Below, piece after piece: positions 1 through 7,802 of a DNA stretch of 36,842 nt. The notes beneath the pieces are model-generated. The model was not told the origin of the DNA, did not search any database, and saw nothing but the letters and a program-made list of their open reading frames with translations. The stretch's first letter is position 1. The number at the start of each line of letters is the position of its first letter. The DNA comes from Rhodobacter sp. CACIA14H1 (GTDB taxonomy: Bacteria > Pseudomonadota > Alphaproteobacteria > Rhodobacterales > Rhodobacteraceae), in the NCBI GenBank assembly GCA_000500915.1, contig AYNO01000016.1, positions 1 through 36,842 on the forward strand. Reading direction: 5' to 3'. A program made the translations under genes and the position numbers.

Positions 1-1
1 C

Positions 2-112
2 GACGCGATCGAACGCCGCTTCTGCGGCGGCTGCATCCCCGAGGAAGCTGTCCTCCGCACCCATGTCGCCCGCGCCGTCCGCCTGTTCCTGAAGGCGACC
101 GCCCCCGCCTAG
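2..112 (+). CDS. C-terminal end of a probable TetR/AcrR-family regulator (partial)
   Basis: Only the last 36 codons are present; the gene enters from the left edge and ends at a TAG at 110-112. The readable tail contains RRFCGGCIPEEAVLR followed by HVARAVRLFLKA. This resembles the last helix of AefR-type TetR regulators, which often end in a motif like H-x-x-R-A-V-x-L-F-L. The DNA-binding helix-turn-helix lies outside the window, so the family call is an inference from the tail alone. The gene is convergent with alkB, and their stop codons overlap (TAG on plus at 110-112, TAG on minus at 111-109). A TetR repressor beside an alkane hydroxylase would make sense as a local regulator, but nothing here proves it. 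Confidence 0.5.
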   Translation, partial: DAIERRFCGGCIPEEAVLRTHVARAVRLFLKATAPA

Positions 113-1244
113 GGTCCCTGCACCGGATTGAGCGCCTTGTTATACGGGTGCCAATCCGTGATGTCGGGATAGAACTTCTGCCGCCACGCCTTCACCCGCC
201 GGTTCATGATCCGCTTCCACAAGGGCGGCACCATCGCGGCCAGCGTCATCACCGGATAGCCCAGCGGCATCTGCGGGGCGTCATCCTCGTCATAGGTCTG
301 CAACAGCGGAAACCGGCGGTCCGGCTTGTAATGGTGGTCGGAATGGCGCTGCAGGTTGATCAGCACCCAGTTCGACGCACGGTAGGTGGCGTTCCAGGAA
401 TGGCGGGGCAGCACATGTTCGTATTTCCCGTCCCCCAGATACCGCCGCGTCAGCCCGTAATGTTCGACGTAATTCACCAGCTCCAACTGCCAGATCGCCA
501 CTGCCGCCTGCAACAGGAACAGGCCCAGCCCCACCCATCCGCCCAGAGCCGCAGCCAGCAGCACCGCCCCGCCTGCAACACCCAATAGCGCCAATAGGGG
601 TTGGACCCGTGCCACCACGGCAACCCCCGCCGCGCCAGCATCGCCACTTCCGCCCGCCACGCAGACCGGCGGCACTGCACCAGCACGCGGGGAAAGAACC
701 GGTGGAACCCTTCGTTGTACCGCGCCGTCACCGGATCGCGCGGCGTCCCGACCCAGACGTGATGCACCCGCAGATGTTCCGACCGGAAATGGCTGTACAG
801 CACCAGCGCCAGCAGCAGGTCGGCCAGCCACCGCTCCAGCCGCGATTTCTGATGCATCAGCTCATGGGCGTAGTTGATCCCGATGGTCCCCGAAATCACG
901 CCCATCCCGAAAAAGACCCCGGCCTTTTCCCACCCGCCCAGATGATCCGCCCTCGGCACATACCAAAGCAGCCAGCAAAGCAGCGCGAATTGCACCGGAA
1001 ACCAGATCAGCGTGATCGCCCGGTACCACCCCAGCGCGGCGTCGGGTGTTGACGGGTCCGCATTTTCCTCGGTCTTGCCGATGATCCGGTCCAGCACGGT
1101 GAACAGCCACCAGGTCGAAGCCGGCATCAGGACGATGCTCCACCCCCCCGTCACCGCCACGAAGACGGCAAGCGGGACAAGGGCAAGCGAACTCCAGAAG
1201 GGAAGTGCCCCGCCGATGCCGCCTATGTCCTTCCGTGCCGTCAT
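109..1244 (-). pseudogene. alkB: alkane 1-monooxygenase, AlkB family (one-base frameshift)
   Basis: This is a membrane di-iron hydroxylase that oxidises terminal alkane carbons at the inner membrane, using electrons from rubredoxin. All the histidine boxes are visible: NYAHELMH, then SEHLRVHH, the NYVEHYGL signature, and LQRHSDHH. The reading frame breaks between NPYWRYWVLQAG and AVLLAAALGGW, at the C run 567-570 on the plus strand. Adding one C there (one G on the coding strand) joins the frames into about 378 residues, a normal AlkB length. The start at 1244 (MTARKD) is preferred because GGCAGG lies just upstream; an in-frame ATG at 1283 has no Shine-Dalgarno. The gene follows mutY by about 51 bp on the same strand. 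It may be intact in the real genome if the missing base is a sequencing error. Confidence 0.85.
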
Positions 1245-1295
1245 GTCCTGCCTGCCCTTTCCCCCGGCAAAAGCATATCCCATGCCAAGCGCCGC

Positions 1296-2357
1296 TCAAG
1301 ACGGTGCAAGGATACCAGCGGCAAGATCGTATCCCTTGCGGAACACGGTCGGCAGATCGGCGGGCCGGAATGACCCCAAGGGCAGGAACTCTCCCCGCAT
1401 CGGCCTGTCGCCAAGTCCCGCCCGCGCCACCTGCAGCCTCAGGATCAGGTGGAAATGCGTGAAGGTGTGCCGCACCTCGCCCACCTCCTGCCAGTCCAGT
1501 TCCAGCGGTGCGCCGCCGCCTGCCCCGTCCCAGTCGGACCCCGGAAAGCCCAGCATCCCGCCCAGCAGCCCCCGCGCCGCACGGCGTTCCACCAGCCAGG
1601 CGCCATCCTCCCGCCGTGCGATCCACAGGACCCCTTGCCGCACCGGCTTTGCCGCCTTCTCTGCCTTCCGCGGCAGTTGCGCCTGCACCCCCGCCACACG
1701 GGCGCGGCAGGCCGCCATCCAGGGACAGATGCCGCAGGCCGGGTTACGGGGCGTGCAGACCGTCGCGCCAAGGTCCATCACCGCCTGCGCATGATCGCCC
1801 GGCCGTTCCGAAGGCGTCAGCAACGCCGCCAGCCGTGTCAGCTCCGCCTTCGCCGCAGGCAGCGGGTCCTCCACCAGCCACAGCCGCGCCATGACGCGTT
1901 CCACGTTCCCGTCCACCACGACCGCCGCCTCGTCATGGGCAATCGCGGCGATGGCCGATGCCGTATAGGGGCCGATGCCCGGCAGGGTCAGCAACCCCTC
2001 GCGCGTGGCGGGAAAGACCCCGCCATGGTCCCGCACGACCGCCCGCGCACAGGCCAGCAGGTTGCGCGCCCGGGCGTAATAGCCAAGTCCCGCCCATTCC
2101 CCCATCACGGCCGCATCCTCGGCGGCGGCAAGGTCGGCCACCGTGGGCCAGCGGTCCGTGAACCGGCGGAAATAGTCGCGCACCGCCGCCACCGTGGTCT
2201 GTTGCAGCATCACCTCGGACAGCCAGACACGATAGGGATCGGGCTTCACACCCGCCTTCCTGTCCTCGGGCGGAACGCGCCACGGCATCGCCCGCGCGTG
2301 CCGGTCGTACCAGTCCAGCAGCCGCGCCTGCAGGTCGCTCGCATCCGCGTCACGCAA
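1296..2357 (-). CDS. mutY: A/G-specific adenine DNA glycosylase MutY
   Basis: This base-excision repair enzyme removes adenine mispaired with 8-oxoguanine. It is 353 residues long, a normal size. The catalytic glutamate lies in LSEVMLQQT (about residue 48), the helix-hairpin-helix is LPGIGPYTA (about 125-133), and the catalytic aspartate is in VVDGNVERVMARL (about 149). A [4Fe-4S] cluster loop follows with cysteines near 201, 208, 211 and 217 (C-x6-C-x2-C-x5-C). The C-terminal third carries the NUDIX-like 8-oxoG recognition domain, with HTFTHFHL near residue 295. The gene is divergent from the DUF721 gene with about 80 bp between the starts, and alkB follows it on the same strand. Confidence 0.95.
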   Translation of the reverse strand: MRDADASDLQARLLDWYDRHARAMPWRVPPEDRKAGVKPDPYRVWLSEVMLQQTTVAAVRDYFRRFTDRWPTVADLAAAEDAAVMGEWAGLGYYARARNLLACARAVVRDHGGVFPATREGLLTLPGIGPYTASAIAAIAHDEAAVVVDGNVERVMARLWLVEDPLPAAKAELTRLAALLTPSERPGDHAQAVMDLGATVCTPRNPACGICPWMAACRARVAGVQAQLPRKAEKAAKPVRQGVLWIARREDGAWLVERRAARGLLGGMLGFPGSDWDGAGGGAPLELDWQEVGEVRHTFTHFHLILRLQVARAGLGDRPMRGEFLPLGSFRPADLPTVFRKGYDLAAGILAPS

Positions 2358-2436
2358 TCTTTATGCCTTTCCCTTGCGCCGCGTTTGCACCGCCGCGTGC
2401 CGTCACTACAATAGCGGCCAGAGCCGGAAGGACCAG

Positions 2437-2973
2437 ATGACGAAGAAGCCCCTGCCACCGCCCGACCCGACCCGCCGGATGCGCGGGTTCGAACCGGCGT
2501 CGGGCTTCCTGCGCGAACCGGTCCGCCATGCCGGCGAAAGCCGCGGCTTCGCCGTCGCCCGCCTCCTGACCCACTGGCCCGAGGTGGTGGGCGAAGACCT
2601 CGCCCGCATGACCCGGCCGGTCCGCATCGGCTACAGCCGCGACGGTCTGGGGGCGACCCTCACGCTGCTCGTGGCATCGGCCCATGCGCCCATGGTGCAG
2701 ATGCAGCTTCCCCGCATCACCGAAAAGGTGAATGCCGTCTATGGCTATGCCGCCATATCGCGCATTTCCCTGACGCAGACAGCGGCGACCGGCTTTGCCG
2801 AAGGGCAGGCAGAGTTCCTGTCGGCACGCGGTCCGGCACAGGACCCGGCACAGGCTGCGGCACCCGAAATCCTTGACGCGGCAAGGGAAACCGCCGCGCC
2901 CATCGCGGACCCCGCCCTGCGCGACGCCCTTGAAGCGCTGGCCCGAAACATCCTAAACCGTCGCAGAACATGA
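2437..2973 (+). CDS. DUF721 (DciA-like) domain protein
   Basis: The predicted protein has 178 residues, counting from MTKKPLPPPDP; a GGAAGG Shine-Dalgarno lies about six bases upstream, which decides this start over an earlier in-frame ATG at 2374. The core LLTHWPEVVGEDLARMTRPVRI followed by a beta-rich stretch (LTLLVASAHAPMVQMQLPRITEKVNAVYG) matches the DUF721 fold. That family includes DciA, which helps load the replicative helicase in bacteria lacking DnaC. A replication role here is inferred from the family. The C-terminal part is alanine-rich, with a short helix at the very end (LRDALEALARNILNRRR). The gene is 13 bp upstream of the DsbA gene and probably co-transcribed with it; this pairing is often seen in related genomes. 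Confidence 0.8.
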   Translation: MTKKPLPPPDPTRRMRGFEPASGFLREPVRHAGESRGFAVARLLTHWPEVVGEDLARMTRPVRIGYSRDGLGATLTLLVASAHAPMVQMQLPRITEKVNAVYGYAAISRISLTQTAATGFAEGQAEFLSARGPAQDPAQAAAPEILDAARETAAPIADPALRDALEALARNILNRRRT

Positions 2974-2986
2974 AAAGGCCGATGCC

Positions 2987-3613
2987 ATGCTGAAGACACT
3001 CGCCGCCGCCGCCACCCTTGCCCTGACGGCGCTCTTGCCGCTGTCGGCCACGGCACAGGAAGCCACGGCAGATGCTGCCGCACCCGTGGAAATCACCGAT
3101 TTTTCAATCGGTTCTGCGGATGCCAAGGTGCAGATCACCGAATACGCCTCCTTCACCTGCCCGCATTGCGCCAACTTCCACGCGACCGTCTGGCCGCAGC
3201 TGAAGGCCGATTACATCGACACCGGCAAGGTCCGCTTCACCTACCGCGAGGTCTATTTCGACCGCTACGGCCTCTGGGCCGCCATGGTCGCCCGCTGCGG
3301 CGGCGAAATGCGCTATTTCGGAATCGTGGACATGCTCTTCGACCAGCAGAAGGAGTGGGCGGGGTCCGATGACCCAAATGTTGTGGTCGGCAACCTCCGC
3401 ACCATCGGCAAGGCCGCCGGTCTCGACGACGCTTCGCTCGACGCCTGCTTCAAGGATGGCGCCAAGGCCGAAGCCATGGTCGCCCATTTCGAAAAGAACA
3501 TGGAAGCCGACGGCATCGAAGGCACTCCCAGTTTCATCATCAACGGCGAAAAACACTCCAACATGTCCTATGACGACATGAAGGGCATCATCGACGCCAA
3601 GCTGGCCGAATGA
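2987..3613 (+). CDS. DsbA-family thiol:disulfide oxidoreductase
   Basis: This periplasmic thioredoxin-fold protein has 208 residues. An N-terminal signal peptide (MLKTLAAAATLALTALLPL, ending ATA-QEA) targets it for export. The redox-active motif is C58-P-H-C61 in FTCPHCANF, the dipeptide typical of DsbA, and the cis-proline loop is GTPSF near residue 181. The sequence is of the DsbA-like Thioredoxin_4 type common in Alphaproteobacteria rather than a close E. coli DsbA. It probably introduces disulfide bonds into exported proteins; an isomerase or reductase role cannot be excluded from sequence. AAAGG lies nine bases before the ATG. Only one base separates its TGA from the ATG of the CoA-transferase gene, so the two are probably translationally coupled. 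Confidence 0.88.
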   Translation: MLKTLAAAATLALTALLPLSATAQEATADAAAPVEITDFSIGSADAKVQITEYASFTCPHCANFHATVWPQLKADYIDTGKVRFTYREVYFDRYGLWAAMVARCGGEMRYFGIVDMLFDQQKEWAGSDDPNVVVGNLRTIGKAAGLDDASLDACFKDGAKAEAMVAHFEKNMEADGIEGTPSFIINGEKHSNMSYDDMKGIIDAKLAE

Positions 3614-3614
3614 C

Positions 3615-4754
3615 ATGCCTGCGCCGCTTGCTGGCATAAAAGTCATTGAACTTGCACGGATTCTGGCTGGCCCCTGGGCCGGCCAGACCTTGGCCGACCT
3701 CGGCGCGGACGTCATCAAGGTCGAGGCGCCCGAAGGCGACGACACCCGCCGCTGGGGCCCGCCCTTCGTGGAACGGGACGGCGACAGGTCGGCCGCCTAT
3801 TTCCACGCCACCAACCGGGGCAAACGGTCCATCACCTGCGACTTCCGCACGCCGGAAGGACAGGAGGTCGTGCGCCGGCTTGTCGCCGATGCCGATGTGG
3901 TGATCGAGAATTTCAAGGTCGGCGGACTTGCGAAATACGGGCTGGACTGGCCGTCGCTCCAGGCGGTCAATCCCCGGCTTGTCTATTGTTCCATAACGGG
4001 TTTCGGCCAGACCGGCCCCTATGCCCACCGCGCGGGATATGACTTCATCATCCAGGGGATGGCGGGTCTGATGAGCGTGACGGGCGAACCGGACGGGCAG
4101 CCGCAGAAGGTGGGCGTCGCGGTGACGGATGTGTTCACCGGCGTCTATGCCGCCACGGCGATCCTTGCCGCGCTGGTGCAGCGCGGGGTGACGGGGAAGG
4201 GGCAGCAGATCGACATGGCGCTGATGGATGTGGCGACCGCGATCATGGCCAACCAGAACATGAACTACCTGACCACCGGCAAGGCCCCGCAGAAGATGGG
4301 CAACGCGCATCCGAACCTTGCGCCCTATGCCGTGTTCGACTGTGCGGACGGGTGGATCATCCTTGCCACTGGAAATGACGGGCAATACCGCAAGCTTTGC
4401 GCGATCCTCGGGCTGGACCATATGGCCGAGGCGGCGGACTACCTGACGAATGCCGACCGCATCCGCAACCGCGAGGCCATGACGCAGGCCATCACGGCGG
4501 CGACGGTTTCGTGGAAAAAGGCTGATCTTCTAAGGGCTTGTGAAGAGCAGGGCGTCCCTGCCGGGCCGATCAACGACCTGTCCGAGGTGTTCGCCGATCC
4601 GCAGGTCATCGCCCGCAAGATGCGGCTGGACCTTGACGGGGTGCCGGGGGTCCGGTCGCCCTTCACCTTCTCGGACGCCACGCTGTCGCTGGACCGTCCC
4701 GCGCCGAAACTGGGCGAGCATCAGGACGAGGTGTTGGGTCCGGCTAAAGGTTAA
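3615..4754 (+). CDS. CaiB/BaiF-family (class III) CoA-transferase
   Basis: The 379-residue protein is a family III acyl-CoA transferase, which moves CoA between carboxylic acids through an aspartyl-CoA thioester. It begins with the characteristic LAGIKVIELARILAGPWAGQTLADLGADVIKVE. The probable nucleophilic aspartate is in VAVTDVFTGVYAA (about residue 172), followed by the conserved GKGQQIDMALMDV. The length is typical. The substrate cannot be read from the sequence; the family covers formyl-, carnitine-, succinyl- and other CoA transfers. It starts one base after the dsbA stop, which suggests shared translation, although no functional link to a disulfide oxidoreductase is obvious. The gene converges on lpxK with seven bases between the stop codons. 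Confidence 0.88.
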   Translation: MPAPLAGIKVIELARILAGPWAGQTLADLGADVIKVEAPEGDDTRRWGPPFVERDGDRSAAYFHATNRGKRSITCDFRTPEGQEVVRRLVADADVVIENFKVGGLAKYGLDWPSLQAVNPRLVYCSITGFGQTGPYAHRAGYDFIIQGMAGLMSVTGEPDGQPQKVGVAVTDVFTGVYAATAILAALVQRGVTGKGQQIDMALMDVATAIMANQNMNYLTTGKAPQKMGNAHPNLAPYAVFDCADGWIILATGNDGQYRKLCAILGLDHMAEAADYLTNADRIRNREAMTQAITAATVSWKKADLLRACEEQGVPAGPINDLSEVFADPQVIARKMRLDLDGVPGVRSPFTFSDATLSLDRPAPKLGEHQDEVLGPAKG

Positions 4755-4765
4755 CGGATCGTTAA
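4751..4765. repeat. short inverted repeat carrying both convergent stop codons
   Basis: TTAACG at 4751-4756 and CGTTAA at 4760-4765 form a perfect inverted repeat around GAT. The TAA of the CoA-transferase gene (4752-4754) lies in the left arm and the TAA of lpxK (4764-4762 on minus) in the right arm. The stem is short and A/T-rich and no T run follows, so it is a weak terminator candidate at best. Confidence 0.4.
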
Positions 4766-5751
4766 AGTCCCACCCGCCCCAGCGCCGCGTCCAGCGGGGC
4801 GGGGTCATCGATCCGCAGGCGGACGGGAAGCGTCAGCACCTTTTGCCGGAAGGATGCGGGCAGGCGCACCGCGTCCTTTTCCGTCGTCACCAGTTGTGCG
4901 CCGATGGCGCGGGCGTCGAATTCCAGCCGTGCCATCAGGGCGTCGGTCAGGGGTTGATGGTCGTCCAGAGCGACGGTGCGGACCAGCGTCGCACCCTCGG
5001 CCGCCAGCGTGGCAAAGAACTTGTCGGGATGCCCGATCCCCGCAAAGGCGATGACGCGCAGGCCCTGCCAGTCCATCCCCATCTGCAGGGGCTGCAAGGC
5101 GCCCGTCAGATGCGGAACGGTGATCTGCCGCCCCCATTGCCGCAGGAAATCCGCCTGCGCCTGCGCACCGCCGATCGACAGCACCATATCCGCCCGCGCC
5201 ATCCCCGCCGCCACGGGTTCGCGCAATGGCCCTGCCGGAAGGCAGCGCCCGTTGCCGAAACCGCGCTGTGCGTCCACCACGATCAGGCTGATATCCTTGA
5301 GGACAGTGGGGTTCTGGAACCCGTCATCGAGGATCACGGCCCGCGCCCCTGCCTGCTCCGCCGCACGCACGCCCGCCGCGCGGTCCTTCGCCACCCATGT
5401 GGGCGCGAAGGCGGACAGCAGCAGGGGTTCGTCCCCCACCTCTGCTGCGCCGTGCCTGCGTTCATCGACCTGCACCGGACCCTCCAGCCTGCCGCCATGC
5501 CCCCGCGACACGACATGCGCCGCGATGCCGCGTGCGGAAAGCCGTTCCAGCAGGGCGATCACCGTGGGCGTCTTGCCCGTGCCGCCCGCGTTCAGGTTTC
5601 CGACGCAGAGGACGGGGATACCCGCCCTGTGCCCAGTATCGCGCAGGCGGCGGGCCGTTGCGCGGGCGTAGATTGCACCGAACGGTGACAGCAGACGCGC
5701 CGCCAGAGCGGGGCGGTCGGGCGGGGTGAACCAGAAGGCGGGGGGGCGCAT
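4762..5751 (-). CDS. lpxK: tetraacyldisaccharide 4'-kinase LpxK
   Basis: LpxK phosphorylates the 4'-position of the lipid A disaccharide precursor at the inner membrane, using ATP. The protein has 329 residues, a normal length. It has the P-loop [12 protein letters not shown] (about 51-62), SRGHGG (about 82-87), DEPLLL (about 107-112) and LDDGFQN (about 141-147), the last being a hallmark of the family. The N-terminus ([24 protein letters not shown]) is the membrane-associated helix. Its ATG overlaps the waaA stop as TGATG, so the two are translationally coupled in a Kdo/lipid A biosynthesis unit. It converges with the CoA-transferase gene. Confidence 0.93.
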   Translation of the reverse strand: MRPPAFWFTPPDRPALAARLLSPFGAIYARATARRLRDTGHRAGIPVLCVGNLNAGGTGKTPTVIALLERLSARGIAAHVVSRGHGGRLEGPVQVDERRHGAAEVGDEPLLLSAFAPTWVAKDRAAGVRAAEQAGARAVILDDGFQNPTVLKDISLIVVDAQRGFGNGRCLPAGPLREPVAAGMARADMVLSIGGAQAQADFLRQWGRQITVPHLTGALQPLQMGMDWQGLRVIAFAGIGHPDKFFATLAAEGATLVRTVALDDHQPLTDALMARLEFDARAIGAQLVTTEKDAVRLPASFRQKVLTLPVRLRIDDPAPLDAALGRVGL

Positions 5752-6947
5752 CAGGCGTCCCCGTCCATCACGCGGCGGATCATGTCCACCACGCGCTCCG
5801 TCACCTCGGCCCCGTCAGAGGCGACGGCCCATGCGGCCTGTGCCAGACGCGCGGCGCGGTCGGGTGACAGAAGGTCGCCCAACGCCTCGGCCAGATCGGT
5901 GGCAGAGCCGACGGCGCGTGCGGCGCGTGCGGCGCCGAGGCGGCCGAAGGTGGTGCCGAAGGGGCCGGGGCGCGGACCATACAGGATGGCAGAGCCAAGC
6001 GCGGCAGGTTCCAGCGGGTCGCGCAGGCAGCCGTTTCCGGCAAGGCTGCCGCCAAGGAAGGTGATCGGGGCAAGCCGGTACCACAGGCCAAGTTCGCCTT
6101 GGGAATCAGCGATATAGACCTCGGTTTCCGAATCCGGCTCCTGTTCTTCGGACCGCAGGGCGACGGTCCAGCCTTCCTCCTGCTCCATCTGGCGGGCGAG
6201 GTGTTCGGCGCGGGATGCATCCTGCGGCACGACGATCAGCAGCAGACGGTGGGCAAGGCGCAACCCGGCGCGATGGGCGGCGATGATGGCGGCTTCCTCG
6301 CCTTCGGGCAGGGCGGCGGCAAGCCAGACGGGGCGGGTGGCAAGCAGGCGGGCAAGCGAATCCCGCTCGGCCTCCAGATAGGGAAGGGCGGCGCTTTCCT
6401 CTTCCAGTTTCCCTGTCACCTCCACCGCCGAAAGGGTGGCGCCTGCCTTGCGGAAGGCGCGGGCCGACGGTTCATCCAGCGTCAGCACGGCGCGGAAATG
6501 GCCCAGCAGGCCGCGCATCAGGCCGGGATACCAGCCGTCCCTTTGCTTTGAAAAACAAGGGCTTCGCCCGCCGACCATCAGAAGGGGCAGCTTGCGTTCC
6601 ACGGCTTCGTGCAGCAGGGCGGGGCGGAGCTCGCCTTCGGAAAAGACCGCGATTTCGGGGCGCCAGTGGTTCAGGAAGGCCTGCGCCTCGGCCGGGGTGT
6701 CGGGGGGCGGGGGCTGGATCACGAGGCCGGGGCGCGGGGCCAGCGGATCGGGGCAGGTCAGCAGGACCGGAAGCCCGTCCTCTTCCACCAGCCGCCGCGC
6801 CAGTTCCAGCAGCGCCCGTGCTGGTTCGGCCGAAGGGGCATGCAGCCAGACCAGCCTGCCGGCAGGGCGCGGCGGGCGGTCGGACAAGGCGGCCAACTCG
6901 CGCCGGCCTGACAGGTTGTACAGCGTGAGGCCAAGGGAATAGGCCAT
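5751..6947 (-). CDS. waaA: 3-deoxy-D-manno-octulosonic acid transferase (Kdo transferase)
   Basis: The 398-residue glycosyltransferase (GT30) is predicted to add Kdo to lipid IVA at the cytoplasmic side of the inner membrane. Supporting segments are [12 protein letters not shown] near residue 33, [18 protein letters not shown] near 93 (the W-x-P-E...E-x-E-L-x-P-x-L pattern of the family), the linker GKLEEES, and [31 protein letters not shown] in the nucleotide-sugar-binding domain, similar to the F-x-G-G-S...H-N-x-x-E-P block of WaaA although the His-Asn is replaced by CLRD. The N-terminal half is short relative to the E. coli enzyme. Position immediately upstream of lpxK (TGATG overlap) and downstream of the DUF4170 gene supports the call. 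Confidence 0.85.
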   Translation of the reverse strand: MAYSLGLTLYNLSGRRELAALSDRPPRPAGRLVWLHAPSAEPARALLELARRLVEEDGLPVLLTCPDPLAPRPGLVIQPPPPDTPAEAQAFLNHWRPEIAVFSEGELRPALLHEAVERKLPLLMVGGRSPCFSKQRDGWYPGLMRGLLGHFRAVLTLDEPSARAFRKAGATLSAVEVTGKLEEESAALPYLEAERDSLARLLATRPVWLAAALPEGEEAAIIAAHRAGLRLAHRLLLIVVPQDASRAEHLARQMEQEEGWTVALRSEEQEPDSETEVYIADSQGELGLWYRLAPITFLGGSLAGNGCLRDPLEPAALGSAILYGPRPGPFGTTFGRLGAARAARAVGSATDLAEALGDLLSPDRAARLAQAAWAVASDGAEVTERVVDMIRRVMDGDA

Positions 6948-6960
6948 TGTAATGAAGGGC

Positions 6961-7206
6961 TTACGCGCCCAGCTCTTCGGTCGGGGAACCGGCCTGCGCC
7001 TCGTCCCGCAGGCGGTGGATATGGGCGATGAAGTAGCGCATATGGGCGTTGTCCACGGTGCGCTGCGCTTCGGCCTTCCAGGCCGAGAAGGCGGATGCGT
7101 AGTCGGGGAACATGCCCACGATGTGGATCTGGGACACGTCGCGGAAGACGTTCCTTTCGGGTGTCACCAGTTCGCCGCCAAAGACGAGGTGAATGCGTTG
7201 GGTCAT
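6961..7206 (-). CDS. DUF4170 family small protein
   Basis: The 81-residue protein begins MTQRIHLVFGGELVTPERNVFRDVSQIHIVGMFPDYASAFSAWKAEAQRTVD. This matches the DUF4170 family, a small cytoplasmic protein conserved in Alphaproteobacteria and commonly found just upstream of the Kdo transferase gene. No catalytic motif, signal peptide or transmembrane segment is seen. It ends 13 bp before the waaA start, so it is probably the first gene of the waaA-lpxK unit. A GGAG sequence (read on minus) lies upstream of the ATG. Its biochemical role is unknown; involvement in lipid A or Kdo metabolism is inferred only from position. Confidence 0.75.
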   Translation of the reverse strand: MTQRIHLVFGGELVTPERNVFRDVSQIHIVGMFPDYASAFSAWKAEAQRTVDNAHMRYFIAHIHRLRDEAQAGSPTEELGA

Positions 7207-7407
7207 CTTTTGCCGCTCCGGGAGGTGAGAGTCGTTGAAGGCGTGCGCAGGGTAGCGAGGGCGGGCGCGGGGTCAAGGGAGGGCGGAATCGGCTGTACCG
7301 GACCTTGTGCCGCATTCTGTACCGCAAACTGTCAGCACGCAGCGAACGGTGGCGGCACGCTTCTTGAAGACATGCCGGAAAGTCCCGAAACCGTCGCGTG
7401 CTGCCCC

Positions 7408-7644
7408 ATGTTCCGAACCATCCTCCTGTCCGTCCCCTTTGCCATCCTGCCGCTGGTTGCCGTGCAACTGGTCGAGACCGTCCTGAGCCGGAGCCTGCTG
7501 CCCGAAGTGGCGGACAGCCTGCAACGCGCCGTGCCGGTGCGGGACGCCGGACCGGCTGCGGACCGCAGCCGCAAGCTGCGCGATCCGGTCGCGCAGGATG
7601 CCGCGGACATGGCCGATGCGCTGCGCCTGACGCTGCGGTTCTGA
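7408..7644 (+). CDS. small hypothetical protein with an N-terminal membrane anchor
   Basis: The 78-residue reading frame begins MFRTILLSVPFAILPLVAVQLV, a single hydrophobic helix that could be a transmembrane anchor or uncleaved signal. A charged, helix-prone tail follows, rich in Ala, Asp and Arg. No family was recognised. Codon third positions are almost all G or C, as in neighbouring real genes, which argues for coding. No clear Shine-Dalgarno precedes 7408. An in-frame ATG at 7372 would add 12 residues (MPESPETVACCP) and is possible. The gene stands alone between the divergent DUF4170 start and the downstream helicase gene. Confidence 0.5.
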   Translation: MFRTILLSVPFAILPLVAVQLVETVLSRSLLPEVADSLQRAVPVRDAGPAADRSRKLRDPVAQDAADMADALRLTLRF

Positions 7645-7802
7645 AAGGCGGGTATACAAAGCCTGCGTTTTGCCCTATGCCCCCCGCACGGCCCGAGGAT
7701 TCCGGGGCAGGCGGCGGTTTGGGAGGCCGGTCCTGCGAAGGGGAATGAGGTGCCGACGTATGGTACTTCATGGGCGCCTTTGCCGCCCCTTCAGGAAATG
7801 AC

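Noticed and set aside
561-575. Programmed ribosomal frameshifting in alkB
   Set aside because: No X-XXY-YYZ slippery heptamer or downstream pseudoknot was seen, and other genes in the window show similar run-length breaks.
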